Assembly: GCA_045648445.1 (NCBI GenBank)
Contig: JAZRNY010000033.1
Location: forward strand, 1-64,000
DNA: 64,000 bases
Source: SIG607 sp045648445
GTDB taxonomy: Bacteria > Bacillota > Clostridia > Oscillospirales > Acutalibacteraceae
Reading direction: 5' to 3'
Below the pieces are notes generated by a model. The model saw only the letters and a program-made list of their open reading frames with translations, did no database searches and was not told where the DNA came from. Positions 42,125 through 51,211 of this stretch are shown here, piece after piece. A program made the position numbers and the translations under genes. The stretch's first letter is position 1; every line of letters starts with the position of its first letter.

Positions 42125-42922
42125 CTAAATGATATAATCCATAACTCCTTTATATCCGCAAAATGTTACGTTAGCACACCTGCGTAAAAGCGATGCGGGA
42201 ACCAATGGTGTTTCATTATCATGTAGCGCGTGTTTTAAAGGGCCGACTTGCCATGGGCGGTTAAGCGCTATGTAGATTTTTTTTGATGAGAGAATTTGTT
42301 TCATACCAATGGTTATGCACCATTCGGGCATACCTTGTAAGTCGCCGCGGTTATAACCGTAAGCGTTAATTGTTTTGGTTTCTCTTGAAATGGGAAGAAT
42401 GCGAGTGCCTAGCGTAGCAAATTCGTCAGCAGAAAGTTTCTCGTCTTTTTCGGGCGGTTCATTAAATGCAACGTGACCGTTAATACCCAGACCTCCAAAA
42501 CACATATCAACGCCGCCTAAATTTTTAATTAATTGGTCGTATTCCTTTTCTTTTCCTGGGGTGGGGAAGTGACGCTGACTTTCGGGCATAACTAAGTCTT
42601 CGCGCACTTTGCTGTAAAAATCACGTTGCATTCTTGCGTAAAAACTTAAAGGATTGTCCGGCGTTACGGCTTCTTTTTCGTTAAGCATATATTCGTCCAT
42701 ATTAAAAAAATGAACGTTTTTAAGCGATACGTTAAGTCTGTTAACCATTTCGGCAAATATGTGATAATGGTCGGTAGGCCCTACGGGAACAATCATCACT
42801 GTTTTTTCGTTTCTTTCGTTATGATAGATTATTTCCTCAAGCATAGTCAGTGCCATATCAAAATATACGTCATATTCGGTTTCTACTGATTTTAGGGTAA
42901 TGTTATTGGTTGTTTTAAGCAT
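42125..42922 (-). CDS. Glucosamine-6-phosphate deaminase-like protein
   Basis: About 265 residues of the NagB family, which converts glucosamine 6-phosphate to fructose 6-phosphate and ammonia. Signatures: VPVGPTDHYHIFAEMVNRL, HFFNMDEYM (catalytic Asp), FGGLGINGHVAFNEPP (His and Glu of the active site) and a C-terminal LRRCANVTFCGYKG. The loop before GH has Asn where E. coli has Asp, as in other Firmicutes. It is somewhat divergent from canonical NagB, so a related amino-sugar or sugar-phosphate isomerase is possible. ATG at 42922 follows AAAAGGAGAAATAATT. Divergent from rsmE. Confidence 0.82.
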   Translation of the reverse strand: MLKTTNNITLKSVETEYDVYFDMALTMLEEIIYHNERNEKTVMIVPVGPTDHYHIFAEMVNRLNVSLKNVHFFNMDEYMLNEKEAVTPDNPLSFYARMQRDFYSKVREDLVMPESQRHFPTPGKEKEYDQLIKNLGGVDMCFGGLGINGHVAFNEPPEKDEKLSADEFATLGTRILPISRETKTINAYGYNRGDLQGMPEWCITIGMKQILSSKKIYIALNRPWQVGPLKHALHDNETPLVPASLLRRCANVTFCGYKGVMDYII

Positions 42923-43031
42923 AATTATTTCTCCTTTTAAGATGTTATTTTTATAATACAATTTTTTGTTGATTTTTCCAATGTAAAAATCAGTTATTTT
43001 TTTGTATAAAATCGAAAAAATTAATATTTTG

Positions 43032-43060
43032 TTGTTATTTTTATTAACCTTTGATATAAT
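43032..43060 (+). promoter_or_regulatory. Promoter of rsmE-rsmF
   Basis: TTGTTA (43032-43037), 17 bases, TATAAT (43055-43060), about 40 bases before rsmE. Confidence 0.75.
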
Positions 43061-43098
43061 TATAAATACTTAAAGCATTTAAGGTTTAGGAGTATAGT

Positions 43099-43848
43099 AT
43101 GTTTAATTTTTTTGCTGAGTTAAATAACAAAACAGATGATGGTTACGTCATTGACGGTAAGGATTATAATCACATAAGGAACGTTTTACGTATGAAAGAA
43201 AATGATAGATTGTTGGTTTCTTATAATGGAAAAAGTGACCTATGCAAGATAGTATCATTTACCGCTGACAGTATCGTTTTAAAGGTTGTTGAAAATGATT
43301 TTAACAGTACCGAACTTAAATTAGATATTGTTTTATTTCAAGGTCTTCCTAAAAGCGATAAGTTTGAGTTGATAATTCAAAAAACCGTCGAATTGGGCGT
43401 AAAGGAAATTTACCCCGTTGAAATGAAAAACTGTGTTGTAAAGTTAGATGATAAGAAAAAAGACAGTAAAGTGTCACGCTGGCAATCTATAAGCGAAGCA
43501 GCAGCAAAACAAAGTAAACGTAACATTATTCCTGCTATAAAAAACGTGATAAATTTAAAGTCAATACTTCAAGTTTCACGAGACTGTGATTTGCTTTTGG
43601 TTCCTTATGAAAATCAAGAAGGAATGGACTCTACCCTTAACGTTTTAAAACAAATTAGGTCGGGTATGAAAATAGGTATAGTTATAGGACCTGAAGGCGG
43701 TTTTGATAAAAATGAAATAGATTATCTTGTTAACGGCGGTGCTGTTACTATATCTCTTGGTAAGAGGATTTTGCGTACTGAAACCGCCGCTATAACGTCA
43801 GTGGGTATGATTATGTTAAACGCAGAACTTGGGTTGCAGGAAGTGTGA
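43099..43848 (+). CDS. rsmE: 16S rRNA m3U1498 methyltransferase
   Basis: RsmE methylates N3 of U1498 of 16S rRNA in the 30S subunit, using S-adenosylmethionine. 249 residues. It has an N-terminal PUA-like domain (about 1-70, with DYNHIRNVLRMKENDRLLV) and a C-terminal SPOUT knot domain. Knot signatures: LFQGLPKSDKFELIIQKTVELGVKEIYPV, SEAAAKQSKRNIIP, IVIGPEGGFDKNEI and SLGKRILRTETAAIT. The adjacent rsmF gene begins one base after the stop. Confidence 0.96.
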   Translation: MFNFFAELNNKTDDGYVIDGKDYNHIRNVLRMKENDRLLVSYNGKSDLCKIVSFTADSIVLKVVENDFNSTELKLDIVLFQGLPKSDKFELIIQKTVELGVKEIYPVEMKNCVVKLDDKKKDSKVSRWQSISEAAAKQSKRNIIPAIKNVINLKSILQVSRDCDLLLVPYENQEGMDSTLNVLKQIRSGMKIGIVIGPEGGFDKNEIDYLVNGGAVTISLGKRILRTETAAITSVGMIMLNAELGLQEV

Positions 43849-43849
43849 T

Positions 43850-45208
43850 ATGAAAAAACTTAACGAAAATTTTGTTAAAAGAATGAAATTTTTGCTAAAA
43901 GATGAGTATAATGATTTTGAGTCGGCTTTAAACTCTGAACCTACTCGTGCTTTTAGGGTGAATACCGAAAAAATTTCTGTTGAAAACTTTGAAAAAATCA
44001 ACCCGTTTGGCAATGAAAAAATACCATACGTTGAAAACGGTTTTTATTTAGATTATGAAAAAATAGGCAACCATCCGTTTCATCACGCGGGTATGATTTA
44101 TGTTCAAGAACCTGCAGCAATGGCACCTGCTGAGTGCGTAGAAATACGCGACGACTGGAAAATTTTAGATATGTGTGCTGCGCCCGGCGGCAAAAGTACT
44201 CAACTTAAAAATAAACTCGGTCAAAATGGTGTTTTGGTTTCTAACGAAATAGTTATGAACCGATGCAAAATTTTGACAGGGAATATTGAACGTTTGGGTT
44301 TGAAAAACTGCATTACCACCTGTATGGATACTTCAATATTAACCGATATTTTCCCAAGTACCTTTGATTTAATAATGGTTGATGCACCGTGTTCGGGTGA
44401 AGGTATGTTCAGAAAAGACGATACAGCAGTATCAGAATGGTCAGTTGAAAATGTAAAAATGTGCGCAAATCGTCAGTTGCTTATTCTTGAAAATGCAGTA
44501 AAATGTCTGAAAAACGGCGGTTATATCGTTTATGCAACCTGTACGTTTTCGCTTGAAGAAAACGAAATGGTTGTTGATGAATTTTTAACAAAACATCCTG
44601 AGTTTGAAATAATCCAAGTTTTAGAAAAAGTGCGTAAAAATACATCGGATGGCATAAAATTTGATGGTTGCAAAAATGAAAACATTTCGTTTTGTCGGCG
44701 CTTTTATCCTCATAAAAATAGGGGAGAAGGGCAGTTTATGGCTGTTCTTAAAAGTACTTTGCCGACACTTGAATACGCTTTGATGCCGTTAAAAAATAAT
44801 GCTGTAAACAATACGGTAAAGCAATTTTTGGACAGTGTTTTAACGAATTATGATGAACAAAGTTTTTTTGTTGAAAATGATAAAATTTATTGTTTTTCAG
44901 CGGATTTTAACTTTGATAAAATAAAGGCTTTTTCAAAAGGTGTTGCGGTTGGAGAAATAAAAAAGAATTACATATTGCCTCATCATCAGTTTTTTTCTGC
45001 TTTTGGATATGACTTTAAAAACAAAATTGAATTAAGTTTGGATTCTGAAGAATTGACTAAATATTTGCACGGTGAAGAATTCGAAACGAACGTTTTTGAC
45101 GGATGGGCAGTAGTTTTTGTTGGCGGATGCGCTTTGGGTGGCGTGAAAGTTTCAAACGGCGTTGCTAAAAATCACTATCCTAAAGGTTTGAGGGTTTTGA
45201 AATATTAA
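43850..45208 (+). CDS. RsmF-type rRNA m5C methyltransferase
   Basis: About 452 residues of the Nol1/Nop2/Sun (RsmB/RsmF) family that makes 5-methylcytosine in rRNA. Methyltransferase signatures: AMAPAECVEI, DMCAAPGGKSTQLKNKL, VSNEIVMNRCKIL, VDAPCSGEGMFRKDD (the PC catalytic cysteine) and YATCTFSLEENE (second cysteine). A C-terminal RNA-binding part with YPKGLRVLKY at the end follows the RsmF pattern rather than RsmB. The ATG at 43850 is served by AGGAAGTG; the open frame to 43829 overlaps rsmE. Confidence 0.92.
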   Translation: MKKLNENFVKRMKFLLKDEYNDFESALNSEPTRAFRVNTEKISVENFEKINPFGNEKIPYVENGFYLDYEKIGNHPFHHAGMIYVQEPAAMAPAECVEIRDDWKILDMCAAPGGKSTQLKNKLGQNGVLVSNEIVMNRCKILTGNIERLGLKNCITTCMDTSILTDIFPSTFDLIMVDAPCSGEGMFRKDDTAVSEWSVENVKMCANRQLLILENAVKCLKNGGYIVYATCTFSLEENEMVVDEFLTKHPEFEIIQVLEKVRKNTSDGIKFDGCKNENISFCRRFYPHKNRGEGQFMAVLKSTLPTLEYALMPLKNNAVNNTVKQFLDSVLTNYDEQSFFVENDKIYCFSADFNFDKIKAFSKGVAVGEIKKNYILPHHQFFSAFGYDFKNKIELSLDSEELTKYLHGEEFETNVFDGWAVVFVGGCALGGVKVSNGVAKNHYPKGLRVLKY

Positions 45209-45276
45209 CAAAAAGTTCTTTATTTTTATTAAAAGTTATGGTATACTCGTTATAGAAAACTTTAGGAGGTTTATTT

Positions 45277-45840
45277 ATGAAAAAATTTTTAGCAATTCTT
45301 TTATCGACGGCTCTCGTTTTTTCGTTAGCAGGTTGCGGTGCAAAAGCACCTACTACCGAAATTAAGGATCCCGTTGAACTTCTCACTAACGTTTGGGATA
45401 AATTTGGTGAGGATGAAGTTTTTGCCGTTATTGGTGGTGACTTCAGCGAAGAAAACAACGTAATGGACAAGCCCGGTGTATATTCTATTGCCGATGCTGA
45501 AGCAGTAGATGCTTCTTTAGGTCTTCCTGCTGCTTCTATCGATAAGGTAGACAGCGCTGCTTCTCTTATTCACATGATGAATGCTAATACCTTTACATGT
45601 AGCGCATTCCACGTAGTTGATTACAAAAATAATGAAACCCTTATTAATGAAATCAAAACCAACATTGATAACAGACAATGGATGTGTGGTTTCCCTGAAA
45701 AGTTAGTTATCGCAACTGTTGATGACCTTTACGTAGTTGTATATTTTGGCAATGAGCAGATTGTTACTAATTTCTCTACTCATCTTGCTGAAGCATATCC
45801 TCAGGTTAAAGTTGTTGTTGATCAAGCAATCGTTGCTTAA
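45277..45840 (+). CDS. Lipoprotein of unknown function
   Basis: 187 residues. Lipoprotein signal peptide with lipobox LAGC at about residue 20 (KKFLAILLSTALVFSLAGCG). The mature part is acidic and small, with DPVELLTNVWDKFGEDEVFAVIGG early and a C-terminal YVVVYFGNEQIVTNFSTHLAEA segment. I do not recognise a named family; similar short lipoproteins occur next to MBOAT genes in Clostridia, as here (21 bases before the acyltransferase gene). It may help cell-surface acylation. A TATACT at 45242-45247 suggests a promoter in the gap after rsmF. Confidence 0.8.
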   Translation: MKKFLAILLSTALVFSLAGCGAKAPTTEIKDPVELLTNVWDKFGEDEVFAVIGGDFSEENNVMDKPGVYSIADAEAVDASLGLPAASIDKVDSAASLIHMMNANTFTCSAFHVVDYKNNETLINEIKTNIDNRQWMCGFPEKLVIATVDDLYVVVYFGNEQIVTNFSTHLAEAYPQVKVVVDQAIVA

Positions 45841-45861
45841 TTATTTAAAGGAGGAAACGTT

Positions 45862-47262
45862 TTGTTATTTTCAAGCATTCCGTTTCTTTTCTATTTCCTT
45901 CCATTAGTATTAATATTATATTTTGCAGTACCTTTCCGTTTTAAAAATGCCGTAATTTTGATTTCAAGTTTGGTTTTTTACGGATGGGGTGAGCCTAAAT
46001 ATTTATTCTTTATGTTGTTTTCCATTACACAAGGATATATATTTGGCTTGCTTATTGAAAAGTATAAAAATAAAAAGCGGTCAAAGTTATTTTTGACCGC
46101 TTCGGTTTTAGTAAGTCTGCTACTATTAGGATATTGTAAATATGCCGACTTTTTTATTGAGAACTTTAACTCGGTAACAGGAAGTTCTATTCCTTTGCTT
46201 AAAATTGCTTTGCCTATTGGCATAAGTTTTTATACTTTTCAAATTTTAAGTTATACTGTGGACGTTTATAGAGGAGATGTAGAAGCACAAAAGAACTACG
46301 TCGATTTGGCTGCTTATATCGCTATGTTTCCGCAACTTATTGCAGGACCTATCGTTAGGTATTGTGACGTTGTGGCACAACTTAAAAAACGTGATATTAC
46401 CCTTGAAAAAATATCAAGCGGTATTTCACGCTTTGTTATAGGTTTATCTAAAAAAATATTAATTGCAAACGTACTTGGAGAATTGGTTTCTATCTTTAAA
46501 GAGAGTGACAATAAAAGTGTTTTGTTTTACTGGATGTATGCAGTAGCGTATATGTTGCACGTATATTTCGATTTTTCGGGTTACAGCGATATGGCAATCG
46601 GACTTGGTAAAATTTTTGGTTTCGACTTTCTTGAAAACTTCAATTATCCGTATATTTCGGCTTCTGTTACAGAATTTTGGAGACGTTGGCATATGTCACT
46701 TGGCAGTTGGTTCAGGGATTACCTTTATATACCGCTTGGTGGTAATAGGGTCTCGAAACCTCGCTGGTTTTTAAATATTTTTATTGTATGGATGGCAACT
46801 GGACTGTGGCACGGCGCGGCATGGAATTTTGTGCTTTGGGGATTGTTTTTTGCAATTCTCCTTATTGTTGAAAAAGTATTCTTGCTGAAGATAGTTGCTA
46901 AGATGAAAGGTTTTAATCGAGTTTACGTATTGTTTCTCGTGCTTATAAGTTTTGTAGTATTTGATTCTGCTTCTTTAAAAGATGCTTTTTCATCTATTAC
47001 GGGACTTTTCGGTGCAGGTGGTATTCCGCTTTATAATAGTGAAACTCTTTACTATTTGTCTGGTTTTGCCGTTATTTTAATAATAGGAATAGTTGGAAGT
47101 ACACCTCTGCCTAAAAAAGTTTACACATATTTAAACGGCAATAAAACAGTTTCATTTATTATAACCGTTGTTGAGCCGTTTATGGTGCTTTTATTGTTGG
47201 TAATATGTACGGCATTTCTTATCGACGGTTCCTTTAATCCGTTTTTGTATTTTAGATTTTAG
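45862..47262 (+). CDS. MBOAT-family membrane O-acyltransferase
   Basis: 466 residues with about ten to twelve membrane helices. It belongs to the DltB/AlgI group that moves acyl groups (often acetyl) across the membrane onto surface polymers. Signatures: SLVFYGWGEPKYLFFMLFSI near the start, FPQLIAGPIVRY, FDFSGYSDMAIGLGKIFGF, EFWRRWHMSLGSWFRDYLYIP and the catalytic histidine in MATGLWHGAAWNFVLWG. The DHHW-type partner gene follows after 11 bases, the usual arrangement for polysaccharide acetylation. Confidence 0.94.
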   Translation: MLFSSIPFLFYFLPLVLILYFAVPFRFKNAVILISSLVFYGWGEPKYLFFMLFSITQGYIFGLLIEKYKNKKRSKLFLTASVLVSLLLLGYCKYADFFIENFNSVTGSSIPLLKIALPIGISFYTFQILSYTVDVYRGDVEAQKNYVDLAAYIAMFPQLIAGPIVRYCDVVAQLKKRDITLEKISSGISRFVIGLSKKILIANVLGELVSIFKESDNKSVLFYWMYAVAYMLHVYFDFSGYSDMAIGLGKIFGFDFLENFNYPYISASVTEFWRRWHMSLGSWFRDYLYIPLGGNRVSKPRWFLNIFIVWMATGLWHGAAWNFVLWGLFFAILLIVEKVFLLKIVAKMKGFNRVYVLFLVLISFVVFDSASLKDAFSSITGLFGAGGIPLYNSETLYYLSGFAVILIIGIVGSTPLPKKVYTYLNGNKTVSFIITVVEPFMVLLLLVICTAFLIDGSFNPFLYFRF

Positions 47263-47273
47263 GGGGCTGATGT

Positions 47274-48380
47274 ATGAAAAGTAAATTTAAAAATTTATTA
47301 ACCTTTATATTAGCCTTTTCTTTTGTGTTTGGTTTTTCGATATGGTCACTTATTGCGCCGGATAAAGAACTTACCGAAAGCGAACGAAGACCGTTAAAGC
47401 AGTTTCCGACGGTTAGTTTTGATAATATTAAAAACCGAACTTTTATGACTGATTTTGAATCCTATACTTTGGATCAATTTCCTTTAAGAGATAAGTTTAG
47501 AGGTTTAAAAAGTTTTACGGCATTAAAAGTGCTAAAACAAAAAGATAATAACGATTTGTTTTTGACTGAAAATCATATTTTTAAGGTTGATTATCCTACT
47601 TCAACCGATTCTGCACTTCGCGCGGCGAAAATATTTTCGGACATTAACAGTCGTTATTTGAATGAAAACAATAATGTGTATTTGTCAATTATTCCTGATA
47701 AAAATTACTATATTAGCAATAAAAACGGTAAATTATTAATTGATTATGATTTGCTTATAAATACAATTAAAAATAATTGTGACTTTGCAGATTATATTGA
47801 TATTTCAGGTCTTTTGACACTTGACGATTATTATAAAACCGATTCTCATTGGAAACAAGAAAATATAATCGACGTTGCTGATAAACTACTTAAAGGTATG
47901 AAGGCTGATTATAATGAAAGTGAGTCTTTAGTTATTAATACAGATAAAGATTTTTACGGTGTTTACCATGGTCAATTGAGTTTGAAGAATCCTCCTGATA
48001 AAATTAGTTATATACTAAACGATACTATTTCAAATGCTACAGTTTATAATTACGAAACGCAACTTAATGAAGACGTTTATAATTTAGAAAAACTTGAAGG
48101 TAATGATCCTTATGAATTTTATCTTTCGGGTCCTGTTTCGCTTTTGACTATTACCAATAACCGATACCAAGACGGAAATCCACGCGAACTTATTGTTTTT
48201 AGAGATTCCTTTGGAAGTAGTATTGCACCGTTATTGTTAAAAGGTTATAGTAAAATTACGCTTGTTGATATTCGTTATTTGTCTTCAAGCACTTTGGAAA
48301 ACTATATTGATTTTGAAAATAAAGACGTATTGTTTTTATATAGTACGTCGGTTCTTAACAATAGCGTTACTTTAAAGTAA
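47274..48380 (+). CDS. DHHW-type (AlgJ/AlgX-like) acyltransferase partner
   Basis: 368 residues with one N-terminal membrane helix or signal anchor (about 8-28) and an extracytoplasmic SGNH-like domain. KTDSHWKQENI carries the catalytic Asp-Ser-His region, and VFRDSFGSSIAPLLLKGYSKITLVDIRY carries the serine motif. It begins with the typical RRPLKQFPTVSFDNIKNRTFMTDFESYTLDQFPLRDKF stretch of DHHW proteins. In this family the protein completes acetyl transfer from the MBOAT partner to an exported polysaccharide. Last gene of the three-gene operon before a terminator. Confidence 0.9.
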   Translation: MKSKFKNLLTFILAFSFVFGFSIWSLIAPDKELTESERRPLKQFPTVSFDNIKNRTFMTDFESYTLDQFPLRDKFRGLKSFTALKVLKQKDNNDLFLTENHIFKVDYPTSTDSALRAAKIFSDINSRYLNENNNVYLSIIPDKNYYISNKNGKLLIDYDLLINTIKNNCDFADYIDISGLLTLDDYYKTDSHWKQENIIDVADKLLKGMKADYNESESLVINTDKDFYGVYHGQLSLKNPPDKISYILNDTISNATVYNYETQLNEDVYNLEKLEGNDPYEFYLSGPVSLLTITNNRYQDGNPRELIVFRDSFGSSIAPLLLKGYSKITLVDIRYLSSSTLENYIDFENKDVLFLYSTSVLNNSVTLK

Positions 48381-48392
48381 AATTTAAAAAAC

Positions 48393-48426
48393 GGATGTGT
48401 AGTTTGTCTACGCATCCATTTTTTAT
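48393..48426 (+). terminator. Terminator of the lipoprotein-MBOAT-DHHW operon
   Basis: GGATGTGTAG pairs with CTACGCATCC around TTTGT, followed by ATTTTTTAT. Confidence 0.85.
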
Positions 48427-48436
48427 ATAATAAAAT

Positions 48437-48460
48437 AAAACCGCCTATTTAGGCGGTTTT
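48437..48460 (-). terminator. Terminator of the tRNA-Ser genes
   Basis: AAAACCGCCT pairs with AGGCGGTTTT around ATTT; read on the minus strand it is followed by a T-rich run and lies 6 bases beyond the tRNA CCA end. Confidence 0.85.
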
Positions 48461-48465
48461 ATTGT

Positions 48466-48555
48466 TGGCGGAGTAGGAGAGACTTGAACTCTCGCGCCGG
48501 TTACCCGACCTACGCCCTTAGCAGGGGCGCCTCGTCACCACTTGAGTACTACTCC
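48466..48555 (-). tRNA. tRNA-Ser (anticodon GCU)
   Basis: Read on the minus strand: acceptor arm GGAGUAG pairs with CUACUCC, discriminator G and encoded CCA. The anticodon loop CUGCUAA gives anticodon GCU for AGC/AGU serine codons. The long variable arm (GGUCGGGUAACCGGC region) is typical of serine tRNAs, as is the total length of 90 with CCA. Confidence 0.95.
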
Positions 48556-48593
48556 AAATGATAGCCGTTTTACGACAATATATAGAAAAGGTG

Positions 48594-48680
48594 TGGCGGA
48601 GAGGAAGGGATTCGAACCCTTGGCTCTTGCGAGTCACTGGTTTTCAAGACCAGCTCCTTAAACCACTCGGACACCTCTCC
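48594..48680 (-). tRNA. tRNA-Ser (anticodon UGA)
   Basis: Read on the minus strand: acceptor arm GGAGAGG pairs with CCUCUCC, with encoded CCA. The anticodon stem CUGGU/ACCAG surrounds loop CUUGAAA, giving anticodon UGA for UCN serine codons. A long variable arm (GACUCGCAAGAGCC) and GGUUCGAAUCC T arm confirm it. It lies 38 bases upstream of the other serine tRNA, so they are probably co-transcribed. Confidence 0.96.
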
Positions 48681-48754
48681 GTGGACTTTAAGAGTATAGC
48701 ATAAGTAACTACGTTTGTCAACAACTTTTTACTTTATTTCTTTAAATTTTATTG

Positions 48755-48783
48755 TTGTTATTTTTATTGAAATAATGTATAAT
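48755..48783 (+). promoter_or_regulatory. Promoter of the alpha-galactosidase gene
   Basis: TTGTTA (48755-48760), 17 bases, TATAAT (48778-48783) preceded by TG for an extended -10. Confidence 0.75.
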
Positions 48784-48833
48784 TTATAAAAAATGACAGT
48801 ATATGTTTAAATGCGGCTTTGGAGGCATGTTTT

Positions 48834-51023
48834 ATGGTTTTGTTCGATAATGATAATATGATTTTTCATCTTAAAAGCAAAAATGTAAGTTATGTTTTTG
48901 GATTTTTGAAAGAAAAATTTTTGGTGCACCTTTATTGGGGTAAAAAATTAGAGTTTAATGAATTTGACTACGATATGTTTCTTGATGTTATGAAGTATCG
49001 CAGAAATATGTGTGCTAGTGATTATAAAGGTATTGCTTTATCAAGAGACTGTTTACCTACAGAATATAGTACGTTTGGTAATACCGATCAGAGAACTCCT
49101 GCATTTCACGCTACATATAAAAACGGTTCTTTTATAACAGAGTTGGAATATGACAGCCATATTATTTATAACGGTAAAAAGGCTATCAGCGGTCTTCCGT
49201 CTACATATGTTGAAAACGATGATGAAGCACAAACGCTGGAACTTACTTTAATAGATAAACTAACCGGAATAAAAATTGTTTTAATTTATACGGTTTATGA
49301 AGAACTTGATGCGATCACTAGAAGCGTTAAAGTTATAAATGGTGGTAACGATTGTGTGAAATTACAATCGGTATTGTCGGCTGTTGTTGATTTTAAAGAG
49401 GCTCAATATGATTTAATTCATTTACCCGGTGCCTGGGCAAGAGAACGTCATCCTGAGCGTGTGCCCGTTATGACAGGTAAACAAATTGTTGATAGTGCAA
49501 GAGGCAACAGTTCTGCTCAACACAATCCTTTTTTTGCTTTAGTTGAAAAAAATACCGACGAAAACAGTGGTAACGCTTACGGTTTTAATTTGGTGTATAG
49601 CGGTAATTTTACGGCTGGAGTTGAGGTTGATCCGTATAATACTTGTCGTGCTTTTTTAGGCGTTAATCCTTTCGGTTTTGAGTGGAATTTGAATGCTGGT
49701 GAAGAATTTAATTCTCCCGAAGCAGTGCTTGTTTATTCCGATAAAGGCTTAGGGGGCATGTCTCGTATTTATCATAAGTTGTATAGAACAAGACTTTGCA
49801 GAGGAGAATTTCGCGACAGAGAAAGATATGTTCTTATAAATAACTGGGAAGCAACGTATTTTGATTTTGACGAAGAAAAAATATTGAATATTGCGCGTAA
49901 AGCATCTCAGGTTGGAGTAGAACTATTGGTTCTTGATGATGGATGGTTTGGTAAAAGAAACAGCGATAACTGTTCTCTTGGTGACTGGTATGTAAATGAA
50001 GATAAACTTCCGGGCGGTCTTACTCGACTTGCAGCAAAGGTTAATGAACTTGGAATGAAGTTTGGACTTTGGTTTGAACCCGAAATGGTGTCTCCTGATA
50101 GTGATTGTTATCGCGCTCATCCCGATTGGTGTATTCATTCTGAAGGCAGAACAAGAACCGAAGGCAGAAATCAGTTGGTGCTGGATTTATCTCGTCAGGA
50201 TGTTTGCGACTATATATATAATTGTTTATATAAAAATCTTTCAAGTGTTAATATCGAATACGTAAAATGGGATTACAACAGAACTATGAGTAATATAGGA
50301 TCTGCTTTGCTTCCTGCTGAACAACAAGGTGAGTTTTTCCATAGATATATTTTAGGATTATATTCTATTCTTGAAAAAATCACTAAAGCATTTCCTAAGG
50401 TGTTGTTTGAATCTTGCAGTTCCGGTGGTGGACGCTTTGATCCCGGTATGCTTTATTATATGCCTCAAACTTGGACGAGTGATGATACAGATGCTTTAGA
50501 ACGTGTATATATACAGTACGGAACAAGTATGTGTTATCCGTATTCTGCTATGGGTGCACACGTTTCTATTGTTCCTAACCATCAGGTAGGCAGAACTACT
50601 CCCTTTAAAACCAGAGGATATACGGCGATGGTGGGACAATTTGGTTTTGAACTTGACCTTAATAAACTTAGCAATGTTGAAATTGAAATGGTTAAGGAAC
50701 AAATAAAAACATATAAAAAGTATGGTGAGGTTTTCCACAAGGGTGAACTTTATAGATTGGTTACTCCGGAAAATAATTATTTCTGCAGCAATGAATTTAT
50801 TTCCGAAGATAAAAATACCGTTATTGTTTCGAATTTTGTTTTAAGAGCCGTTCCTAATTCTCCGGTATACTATTTAAAACTTAAAGGCCTTGAGGCTGAC
50901 GGTGTATATTTTGATGAAGAAACAGGGAAGACTTACCGTGGAGAAATTCTTATGTCTTCCGGTTTGCCTTATCAACTTTCGAAAGATTTTGAAACTAACT
51001 TAATCGTTCTTACTAAAAAATAA
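48834..51023 (+). CDS. GH36 alpha-galactosidase
   Basis: About 729 residues. It hydrolyses terminal alpha-1,6-galactose from oligosaccharides such as raffinose or melibiose. It has an N-terminal beta-sandwich (about 1-320), a TIM barrel (about 330-640) and a C-terminal beta domain. The nucleophile Asp is in EYVKWDYNRTM; the acid/base Asp is in TWTSDDTDALERV. LVLDDGWFGKRN, FGLWFEPEMVSPDS, HPDWCIHSEGR, CSSGGGRFDPGMLYYMPQ and GAHVSIVPNHQ are typical of bacterial GH36. No signal peptide, so cytoplasmic. The ATG at 48834 follows GGAGGCATGTTTT. Single gene with its own promoter. Confidence 0.95.
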   Translation: MVLFDNDNMIFHLKSKNVSYVFGFLKEKFLVHLYWGKKLEFNEFDYDMFLDVMKYRRNMCASDYKGIALSRDCLPTEYSTFGNTDQRTPAFHATYKNGSFITELEYDSHIIYNGKKAISGLPSTYVENDDEAQTLELTLIDKLTGIKIVLIYTVYEELDAITRSVKVINGGNDCVKLQSVLSAVVDFKEAQYDLIHLPGAWARERHPERVPVMTGKQIVDSARGNSSAQHNPFFALVEKNTDENSGNAYGFNLVYSGNFTAGVEVDPYNTCRAFLGVNPFGFEWNLNAGEEFNSPEAVLVYSDKGLGGMSRIYHKLYRTRLCRGEFRDRERYVLINNWEATYFDFDEEKILNIARKASQVGVELLVLDDGWFGKRNSDNCSLGDWYVNEDKLPGGLTRLAAKVNELGMKFGLWFEPEMVSPDSDCYRAHPDWCIHSEGRTRTEGRNQLVLDLSRQDVCDYIYNCLYKNLSSVNIEYVKWDYNRTMSNIGSALLPAEQQGEFFHRYILGLYSILEKITKAFPKVLFESCSSGGGRFDPGMLYYMPQTWTSDDTDALERVYIQYGTSMCYPYSAMGAHVSIVPNHQVGRTTPFKTRGYTAMVGQFGFELDLNKLSNVEIEMVKEQIKTYKKYGEVFHKGELYRLVTPENNYFCSNEFISEDKNTVIVSNFVLRAVPNSPVYYLKLKGLEADGVYFDEETGKTYRGEILMSSGLPYQLSKDFETNLIVLTKK

Positions 51024-51127
51024 TTACCTTTAGCCGTGCAAATTGTGTGCACGGCTATCGATTTTATTATAAATGTTAAATTAGTAACAAATAAATTTAA
51101 TGCGATAAAGTTAATTTTAAAAAAGAT

Positions 51128-51141
51128 TGACAAATTTGTCA
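51128..51141. promoter_or_regulatory. Perfect 14-base palindrome upstream of serC
   Basis: TGACAAATTTGTCA is perfectly self-complementary and sits 8 bases upstream of the -35 of the serC promoter. It is a candidate operator. The cognate regulator is not known from this window. Confidence 0.5.
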
Positions 51142-51149
51142 CAAAGTGG

Positions 51150-51178
51150 TTGACAAACAAATAATAGTTGTATATAAT
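51150..51178 (+). promoter_or_regulatory. Consensus sigma-A promoter of serCA
   Basis: TTGACA (51150-51155), 17 bases, TATAAT (51173-51178), both hexamers perfect. Confidence 0.9.
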
Positions 51179-51211
51179 GGTAACATAATTTGAATTTTGG
51201 AGGAATTACCA

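Noticed and set aside
42125..42922. Asn in place of Asp in the NagB loop before GHVAFNEP considered as loss of activity
   Set aside because: Other Firmicutes NagB proteins also have Asn there, so it is ordinary variation.
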